From positions 1,240,001 through 1,304,000 of the forward strand of contig CP084609.1 in NCBI GenBank assembly GCA_025917655.1: a stretch of DNA of 64,000 bases, given 5' to 3'. This DNA is from Chlorella sorokiniana. Taxonomy: Eukaryota; Chlorophyta; Trebouxiophyceae; Chlorellales; Chlorellaceae. This document shows positions 56,950 through 64,000 of the stretch, one piece after another; the stretch's first letter is position 1, and each line of letters opens with the position of its first letter. The notes below the pieces were generated by a model. The model was not told the origin of the DNA, searched no databases, and worked only from the letters and a program-made list of their open reading frames with translations. Position numbers and translations under genes: made by a program.

Positions 56950-57533
56950 GGCAAGAGCTCAACATGCTGCTCCCCTCCCATATGGTGCCCCTCATGCACC
57001 CACCCATCCAAAGACCCCCCCCGCCCCGCACCCCCCCGTACACTAGGCCCGTCCAGGTGCCCGTCAGCCTCGCAGCACAAGCCCCTGCAGGCTTTGCCAG
57101 CGCAATGCCCGCCATGGGCCGCTAAGAGGATGGCACGGAGCGTTGCTGCCGCCGCCGGCAGCGCCGCTCCGATGTGCCTTCCGCCGATGTCACCCCCTCG
57201 CTCCTCCTTCTGTGCTCATTGCTTGGTCCAGCAGCTCTCTCAGCTGAACTGCTTTCATTGCGATGCCCCACGAATGACGTATGAGTTCCCGCCTTGCCGG
57301 CGACTATTCGCACCGGCTGCTGCCGAAACCTTACCTTCCTCCTGTTGCAGACTCTGCTTTTGTAACCTGGCGACAGGAGACGGGTGTTCAGACGGGGGGA
57401 GGGGCAGAGACCTGGTGGGGAACATGGGAATCCGAGCGTTGGGGAAATAGCAGAGGCAGCATCGCTGGATGCTTTGGAAGCAACTCGCGCGTGAAGGGTG
57501 GGGCCTGGTGGCTGCTCACGCCTGTGCAGCTGC
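56950..57533. repeat. SNAT 3'-flank copy 3 (no exons left)
   Basis: 56,950-57,000 matches SNAT intron 4 (compare 35,870-35,920). It is then joined directly to sequence equal to the SNAT 3' UTR (57,040 onward equals 36,130 and 44,124), so the last SNAT exon has been deleted. The match continues to about 57,420 and into the importin-9 3' side, the same convergent order of SNAT flank and importin-9 end seen at 44.1-44.7 kb. Confidence 0.8.
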
Positions 57534-60500
57534 CTACGCGCCACCACCGTGCGCCGCAGCCGGCTGGAAGACCTGCTGCAGCGCCGCCAGCTGCGTGGGC
57601 GTCAGCTGCTCGCTGCCCGCCTGCATCAGCGCAGGCTGCGCCGCCGCCACGCGCCGGAAGACGTCGCGCACTGCGTGTGGGGGCGTGGGAGCGGCGCTCG
57701 TATTGGCAACCTGGGAGCCCCTTGGTGTGGAGCAGGCTGGTGAAAAGGGGGCCTCGCTGACCGTCGCCAGTCTTAACCAAGCGCCACACCGCTGAGCAGT
57801 GCCTGATTTCGCAAATGTCACGCCTGGCACTGGGGTGCGACACCCTGCCCCCGTCTCACCAAGCGCAGCTCTTCCACACCCGACGCCAGCCCAGCACACG
57901 TCCACCCCCGACCGCCACCCAGCAGCCCCCTTCTAACCGACACACCGCCGCAGCGCACCCAGAGAGGGGATGTCGAGTGCGCTGAGGGGTCGGCTGCGCG
58001 CCGCGCAGCCTCCCGCGCATCCACGTTGGACAGCGCAGCCTCCTCCGCATCAAACTCCCCGTCGTCGGCAAAGGCGGCGGCAAAGCGGCGGGCAGCGGAG
58101 CGAGCAGAGCCTGCAGGGTTTCCCGGTGTAAGGGCGGAAGTGGGAGATGGCGGGGGAAAAGGTCGAGCGGTAGGTCGCAGGCCGGAGCGGGCAATCCCCA
58201 AGAGGCAGGACTAAGACTGAGCAGCAGTGTGCCGCAAGACCGAGCAGCACTGCAGCCAGCAAAGGGGGCGCAGCTCCGCCCTGTGCGCACCGATGACCAG
58301 GCCGCCCTGCTCCCCTCCCACATCCTCCTCGCTGCCGTCCTCCTCCTCCCACTCCCCATCGCTGGCCTCGTCTGCAGGCGGGCGGTGGCGGCGTGGTGAT
58401 GAGGCAGGCAGGTGGTGGAGGCGCAAACAGAGGGTTGTGCAGCACCCTTGGCGGCGGCGTCAGCGGCGGGGGAGCCGGGAGGCAGGCACCGGCGGGGCGG
58501 CGCGCGGCTCAAGACACATGCAAACACATGCACACACACACAGCTTCCCTCCCGAGGCCGTGCACGCCGCCAGCCCACCCTGCGCGGTGGCCTCTATGTA
58601 TGCGTCGGTGAGCAGCATGATGAGGCGCACGCGTAGCGGCACCGCGCTCCACTGCTCGGCGCGGGCGGCGGCGCGGGCCCGCGTGCGGATGCCGCCATCA
58701 GTATCCAGCCGCTTGCCCTTGACCTGCAGCGCGGGGGGCGGGGGTTGGGGTTGGGGTGGGGTGGGTTGGGTGGGTTGGGGGGGGTGTTTGGTGATGATGC
58801 GGACAGCAAAGATTCAAGGCGCTGGCAATCCAGGGTGCAATGACCGGGCGGTTGCGCAGGAAGGCTGCGCGGGGCTGGGACCCACGCATGCCTCAACCAA
58901 AGAAAAACCACGCGCTGCCCACCTGCATCGCATCCAGCGCCGGGTGCGGCGCCGCCAGCAGCCCCGCCAGCGCGCTGGTGGTCAGGCGGATGTCGTACGC
59001 CGTGCGCACCTCTATCTGCCGCTCGCACCACACCGACAGGCAGGCCTCCAGCGCGGAGCGGCCGTCGCTGCGGGAGGTGGGAGGTGGGGCGATGGGGGCG
59101 ACCTGTGAAGGGGGCCAGCACCTGCCTGGGCACCACCCAAACCAGCTGGGCATCCCTGAGGTGCACGGGGCTGGACGGGGGGCCGGTGTACCGCCCTCAA
59201 CAGCAAGGGCCAGCCCTCCCAAATACATGCTGGCATGCATCGCACGCCTGGCCTTCACCCCCCCCGCACACACATGCACCCCTGTCAGCGCGCCCCCACC
59301 TGAGCTGTATGCCGGCCAGGCAGTCGAGCAGCTGCTGCTGGTCGTGGCGCAGCAGCTGGGCCAGCACGCACAGCAGGCCCTGCACCGTGGCGGGGTCCTC
59401 CGCCGCCACCAGCTTGTACGCCAGCGCTGTCAGCAGCCCCGGCAGCAGCGGCGCCTGCGGGAGGGGGGCAGCGGTGCGAGGTGGCTGAGCGGCGTGGCGG
59501 TGGATCACGGTGCCAAGCTGGCATCGGCAGCAGGGCTCCTCGGTGGCTGGGCCAGGCAGAGTTGAAAATCAGGGGAAACAGGGACGGAAACAGACACGCT
59601 GAGCCAACAGGGCACCCGCCCCACACAGACCTCCGCCGGGCTGCCTGCCTTCAAACACATCCTGGGCGGCACTGCCGCAGAGCCCTTAAAATCCCCCCCC
59701 CCGCCCCCACCCCCGCCCCCCGCATTGCTGTGTCTGTTCCCAAACCCTGCCCACCCACCATGTGCTGCCCTGCGTGCCGCAGCAGCTCCAGGATGAGTGA
59801 CCCTGCCAGCGAACACGCGCGGTCCTCCAGCCCCGGCTGCAGCAGGCGCTGCAGCGCGCCCAGCAGCGCCGCCAGGAAGTCTGGCAACCCCGGCCACGCC
59901 AGCGCGTCTGCCCCGCCCACCTGCGCTCGCGGGCAGGGGGTTCAGGCGGGCACCTTGCGGTGTGAAGCAAGCCAGAAGACAGGTGACGGCTAGCCCCCGC
60001 CCAAGCTGCCCCCGGCCGTTTCGTTGGACGCATGGTGCTGCATGGCAGCGCCCGCGCCCCCAAACACACATACACACCCACACCTGCAGCAGTGTGCGCA
60101 GGTAGGCGGTGGCTGAGCGCAGCACCTCGGCGTCGTCGTGGTGAAGGATGAGCTGGAAGAAAGAACAAGGGAGCGGGGGGGAGGGGGGGGGGGGGTGAAC
60201 GGGGAAGAAGGTTGAAGAGACTGGTGTAAGCAATGCAGCGGTACCCTGCCCGCGTAATCGTCACAGGGCAGAGCGGAGCACCAGCGAGGGCGGCCCGCCC
60301 AACACCACATGCAACATCTGCGCGCGCAAAGAGCTTCTCTTTGGGAGCGTGCCGCCACCCACCTGCAGCACGGCGGGCGTGGCGACGGCGTGGATGCCGC
60401 GCGCCGTGTCTGGCGGCGAGGGCGCCAGCGCCAGCGTTACCAGCTCCAGGCAGCCATCCAGCAGGATGGAGGAGTGCTGCTGGGGGCGGCCAGGATGGCG

Positions 60501-63500
60501 CACAGCGTGGGCAGCATGCGGGCCTGCAGCGGCAAGGAAAGGAGCGGCGCGAGCGCACGCATGAGGCCAGGGTGGCAAGCCAGGCGGCCTCGTTGACCCT
60601 AGCGGCCCTTGTTGGTTGCAAGGCCCCCAACCCCCTTTCCTCCTCCAAAAACTCTCCACTGATACATGCGCACACAAGGGCAAGGAAGCAGCTGGGGGCA
60701 GAGAGCCGCGGCTGGCTGCCCGCCCCACCTGCAGGCTGGGCAGGCAGGCGGGGATGGCGGCCAGCGCCTCCAGCACCTCCCGTGCATCCAGCGACAGCAG
60801 TGGATCCGCCACGTTGGACACCCAGGCAGCCAGCGCGGGGCCTGCCAGGGCCAACAGCAGGCAGGGGCGGCGGTTGGAGGGAGGGGGTGCAGGAGGGCAG
60901 AGTGGGCAGGCCGAGCCCCGCTTGAGGGCTTAGCCATCAAGTGCATCAAGAGCAGGGAGCAGGGCCCCGAGCCACGCCAGCGAGGCAAGGGCGCCCACGC
61001 CCGGGCGTGCAGCCGTGCCCCACCCGAGATGTGGGGCTCCCACTGCGGCGCAGCATCGGGCGCCGCCCGCAGCGCCGCCGTGAGCGTCTCCAGCACCAGG
61101 TGCAGCACTTCGTCTGCGGCGGCGGTGGCGGTGTGTGCATGTGTGAGTGTGTGTGTAGGTGTGTGTGTGTGTGGGGGGGACATTGTGGAAATTGTACACT
61201 GGTGGGGTTGGGCAGGTGTAAGGGCAGTGAGAGGTGGCAAGAAAGCCGGTGGTGCTCGCTGGCGCTGAGCTGGCCAACGCAGGCTTATGCGAGCAAGGTC
61301 AAGTCAACAAGCGGGCGCCCTGCATGCTGGGCGGCCGGGCGGCAGCCGCCGCAGTCCAACCCCACCCGCCGAGTTTTGCAGCAGCTGGCACAGCCCCGCA
61401 AACATCTGGCTGGCGACGGGCGCCAGCTCGTTGCGCCCAGCCTTCTGGCACAACTGTGGGCGGGCAGAGGGGGCGATTGAGCACATCAGTCGGTGGCAGC
61501 GACAGCAGGTCAGCGGGCCAGCCAAAACAGCCCAACAGCCAAACCCAGCACCCCCGTTCAGCCGGGCAGCCGTGCTCAGGCATGTGCGGTCAGCCGCCAG
61601 CTGGCAGCCTCCCCCACCTGAGCCAGCGCACGGCACGCGCCGATCTGGACGGGCGGGGGCTGCCGGGCGCCAGGCCCGCCACTGCCGCCTGCACGAAGGC
61701 GGCGCGGTGTAGCGCCGGGATGGCGGGCGCCAGCCTGCACGGCAGCGGCCACAGGGCGCAACTCGTCACGTGAATGACGCCTCTCGACGGCAACCACATT
61801 CAGTACGGTTCACCACTTCAAGACTCGCGTCAGCGCCCGCCGCGGCAAGGCAACGCGCCGCTCGCGGCAGGACCCCCCTCGGTTTGCAGCCGGGGAGGTG
61901 GGGCAGACGGCGGCAGAAGCTGCAGGGAAGCCGCCGCACCTGGAGGTGGCCCACAGCGCCCTGCCGATGAGGAAGGGCGGCGCTGCGGGGACCAAGTCCT
62001 GCTGCAGCATGTCCCCCATCAGCCCCGACACATCCAGCGGCGGCGCCCGCCGCCCGCCGCCGCCGCTGCCAGCCAGCTCCACCAGCTGCTCGCTGACGGT
62101 GCCCACGGCGTACAGCACAGCTTCCCGCAGTTTCCACCAGTCCGGGCGGCCCGCCGCCTTGGCCGCCCGCCGCTTCCTGCGAGAAGAGGCGGGCAGGGGT
62201 GGTGTGTGTGTGTGTGTGTGTGTGGGATGCAGTAGAAGAGGAGTTACTCCACCAAGCACACGCATGCGCCTCGCCAGAAGCGGCATGACTTGCTGCATGT
62301 TGTAGATGTAGGGTGTATACTTGCTGGCGTCAGCATGGCAGGATGGGCAGTGGCGGCCGGCTGCATGCGGGCGCCCCACCTGCAGCCGAGCGCTGACTGC
62401 AGCCGCCAGCGGCGCCGCCACCTCCTCCCCAAACGCCTCAAACAGCTCATCCAGCAGCATCTCCCCCGCCGCTCTGCAGGGAGGGCGGCAGAAGGGTGCA
62501 TACAGCGTCGGCTGCGCAAGCGGCAGGCAGCCGCGGCAGGCATTGGGGAAGGGCCGCCGCCGCTCGATTTTGAGGCAGCGCTGCACAGCACCGCAATGCC
62601 ATGAGAGTCTGCCCCCCCCCACCTCCCCCACCCATGCAGCAACCCCCACCGACCTGACTGTGGAGAAGTCGTCCTCCTCATCGGCCACATACAGGTTGGG
62701 ATCCCCGCCCCACCGCTCAACCTGGGGTTGGGGGAGGGCGCAAGGATGGCGAGGCAGGGTGTGCGGTGGGCGGGGAGGAGTGTGGGGCGTGGTCTGCCGC
62801 CAGCGACCGCCGGCGACGGGGTTGAGCCCCCAGGGGGTGCCCCCTCCCTCCCCCGCCCCCCGCAGGGCAGAGCGCGCACCTGCGCCGCCGTCATCTGCAT
62901 GTAGCCCAGGGTGAGGAGGAGCAGGTGGTGCAGCTGCGCCCGCAGCAGGGCCTGGTACCGCTGGTTCCCCACCAGCGCCAGCACCAGCTCCAGCAGCTGC
63001 GAGATGAGGTCGTCAAAGGACGGCGCAGCCTCGCCCTCTGCAGGGGGCAACAAAGGCTCCCCTGGCTGGGTGACTGGCGGAGGCCGAGGGCCGGGCGGTG
63101 TGTGGATGAGGCAGGGGGAGAGGGCGGCGGAGGCAGGGCACGCATGCTGCCGCGAGCAGCTGGGAGGCAGGGGCGCATGCGCGGCGGCATGGGCGGGGCC
63201 TCGCTTGGGCGGGCAGAGGGGTTGCAGGGGAGCGTGGAGCCGGGCAGCCGGGCAGCAGCAATAAACAGGGCGCCGCCTGCCCACCGCGTCCACATCCCCC
63301 TCCTGACCCTCCTCGCTGTCCACCACCAGCTCGCAGTACAGCGGCAGGCTGCTGGTGTACATCTGCAGTACAGCAATACGGGCCGCACGGCGTCAAGGGA
63401 CGTCGGTCGCCTCAGGCGAGCGGGAGCAGCGCCGGGGGCCCTGACAGGCGCACACCACACAGCACAGGGCAGGGCGCAGCCCCGTGGTCTCCTGGCCGAC

Positions 63501-64000
63501 CGCCGGCGCCCCACCTGCCAGGCAGCGGTGAGGGCGGGGCCAATGTGGGGGGCCGCCAGGCGCGAGAAGCCTGTGACCAGCAGCATCATGCACTTCAGGA
63601 TGGCCATGCGCAGGCCCCAGGCCTCTGAACCCTGCAGCGCGGGCGGCGGGCGGGCAAGCGGGCAAGCAGCAAGTTTTTCTTCTTCTTTTGTGTGTATTTC
63701 TAGAGGGCAGGGCCTGACGGTCAGCTTCACGCAGCAGGCAGGGCGGACGCCGCTGCTGCTGTCATGTCGCCGGCTTGCTCGGCCCCCGCCACGCGCCCCA
63801 CTCCCAAGCACACAGCCCAGCCCGCCGGCTGGGCAGCGCGCCGCCCGCTTGCCTCTCGCTCCACAGGCTTGCCCAGCAGCCGCGCGCACTCGGCCAGCCA
63901 GCCGGGCAGGATGGCGGCCAGCAGCTCCTTGACCGCCGCCAGCGTGGCGCCGCTGGCCAGCTCCTGCAGCGCGCAGCTCAGCGGGCAGCCGGTCGGCGCA
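57534..64000 (-). CDS. Importin-9 (karyopherin), copy 3, 5' end outside window
   Basis: A HEAT-repeat import receptor of the importin-beta family (yeast Kap114, human IPO9), carrying histones, actin and other cargo into the nucleus. At least 20 coding blocks run from 64,000 (LQELASGATLAAVKELLAAI) to the stop at 57,534. Diagnostic parts: DEEDDFSTVR (62,655-62,725); PDWWKLREAVLYAVGTVSEQ and PPFLIGRALWATSR (61,890-62,175), which match IPO9's WWKIHEACMLALG and FLLGRALWA; LILHHDDAEVLRSATAYLR (60,085-60,155); VKGKRLDTDGGIRTRARAAA (58,580-58,725), matching IPO9's DEGIRTRSKSA; an acidic DEASDGEWEEEDGSEEDVGG (58,220-58,400); and the terminal exon DVFRRVAAAQPALMQAGSEQ. A G run at 57,986-57,989 is one base shorter than in copy 2, shifting the penultimate exon, probably a base-calling error. 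This is the only copy whose 5' part continues, so it may be the parent gene. Confidence 0.85.
58736..58792 (+). repeat. G-rich intron tract with quadruplex potential
   Basis: Several runs of three or more G separated by one or two T, within an intron of importin-9 copy 3. The corresponding intron of copy 2 (50,115-50,280) is G-rich but lacks the regular pattern. Confidence 0.75.
61129..61178. repeat. TG-rich microsatellite in importin-9 copy 3
   Basis: An imperfect (TG)n tract in an intron. The homologous intron of copy 2 (52,545-52,570) has a much shorter, different repeat, so the tract expanded or decayed after duplication. Confidence 0.8.
62199..62224. repeat. GT microsatellite in importin-9 copy 3
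   Basis: A (GT)n run in an intron. Copies 1 and 2 have shorter GT stretches at the matching places (42,246-42,262 and 53,643-53,658), a simple length polymorphism between copies. Confidence 0.85.

Noticed and set aside
35391-64000. Retroposition as the source of the extra gene copies
   Set aside because: Introns and intergenic sequence are copied along with exons, and no poly-A tails or intron-less copies are seen.
1-64000. LTR retroelements, Polinton-like elements, CRISPR arrays, rRNA or tRNA genes
   Set aside because: No reverse transcriptase, integrase or capsid-like motif, no regularly spaced short repeats, and no recognisable rRNA or tRNA features were found by reading. A tRNAscan or HMM search could still find something small.

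Overview
The window looks like nuclear DNA of a GC-rich, intron-dense green alga, most likely a Chlorella-type trebouxiophyte. Three things point there: a plastid-targeted magnesium chelatase subunit ChlI, a plant-type plastid GNAT (SNAT/NSI) acetyltransferase, and genes cut into many short exons by small, often GC-rich introns. I did not find rRNA, tRNA, CRISPR or a recognisable retroelement. The organism assignment is inference from gene content and style.

Left part (1-8.7 kb): two minus-strand genes, a ParA/MinD-type P-loop ATPase (70-3811) and a large Ala/Leu-rich protein I do not recognise (4082-8480). Middle (8.7-31.8 kb): five co-oriented plus-strand genes. These are asparaginyl-tRNA synthetase, the recombination translocase RAD54B, ChlI, the mitochondrial import chaperone Tim9, and a roughly 1,300-residue multi-pass membrane protein with a signal peptide and Ig-like ectodomain. 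They look like ordinary single-copy housekeeping genes; I see no functional operon. At 32.4-36.1 kb a membrane-anchored lipocalin/FABP-like protein (minus) and the SNAT-type acetyltransferase (plus) diverge from a shared ~315-bp interval.

Right part (35.4-64 kb): a segmental-duplication array built from three gene types, the 3' half of SNAT (+), a secreted cysteine-rich repeat protein (-), and importin-9 (-). Importin-9 occurs three times: a copy with an internal deletion (41.1-43.4 kb), a copy lacking its 5' end (48.9-55.1 kb), and a copy that runs off the right edge and may be the parent (57.5-64 kb). The cysteine-rich gene occurs twice, with different numbers of repeat-module exons. SNAT is followed by one truncated pseudogene copy and one remnant with only flank sequence. 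Several breakpoints can be placed to within about 10 bp. A ~1.85-kb stretch of visibly lower GC, carrying a two-exon gene with an F-box-like start, a C3H zinc-finger-like motif and an HNH-like segment, sits at one breakpoint and is the most unusual gene here.

Two cross-cutting observations matter for anyone using this annotation. First, at least a dozen conserved exons are out of frame by one base, nearly always at a short G or C run, which fits uncorrected long-read homopolymer errors better than gene decay. Second, RAD54B has four well-supported GC-AG introns and one possible fifth. Exon limits were placed by hand from splice signals and protein conservation; phases are consistent in most but not all cases.
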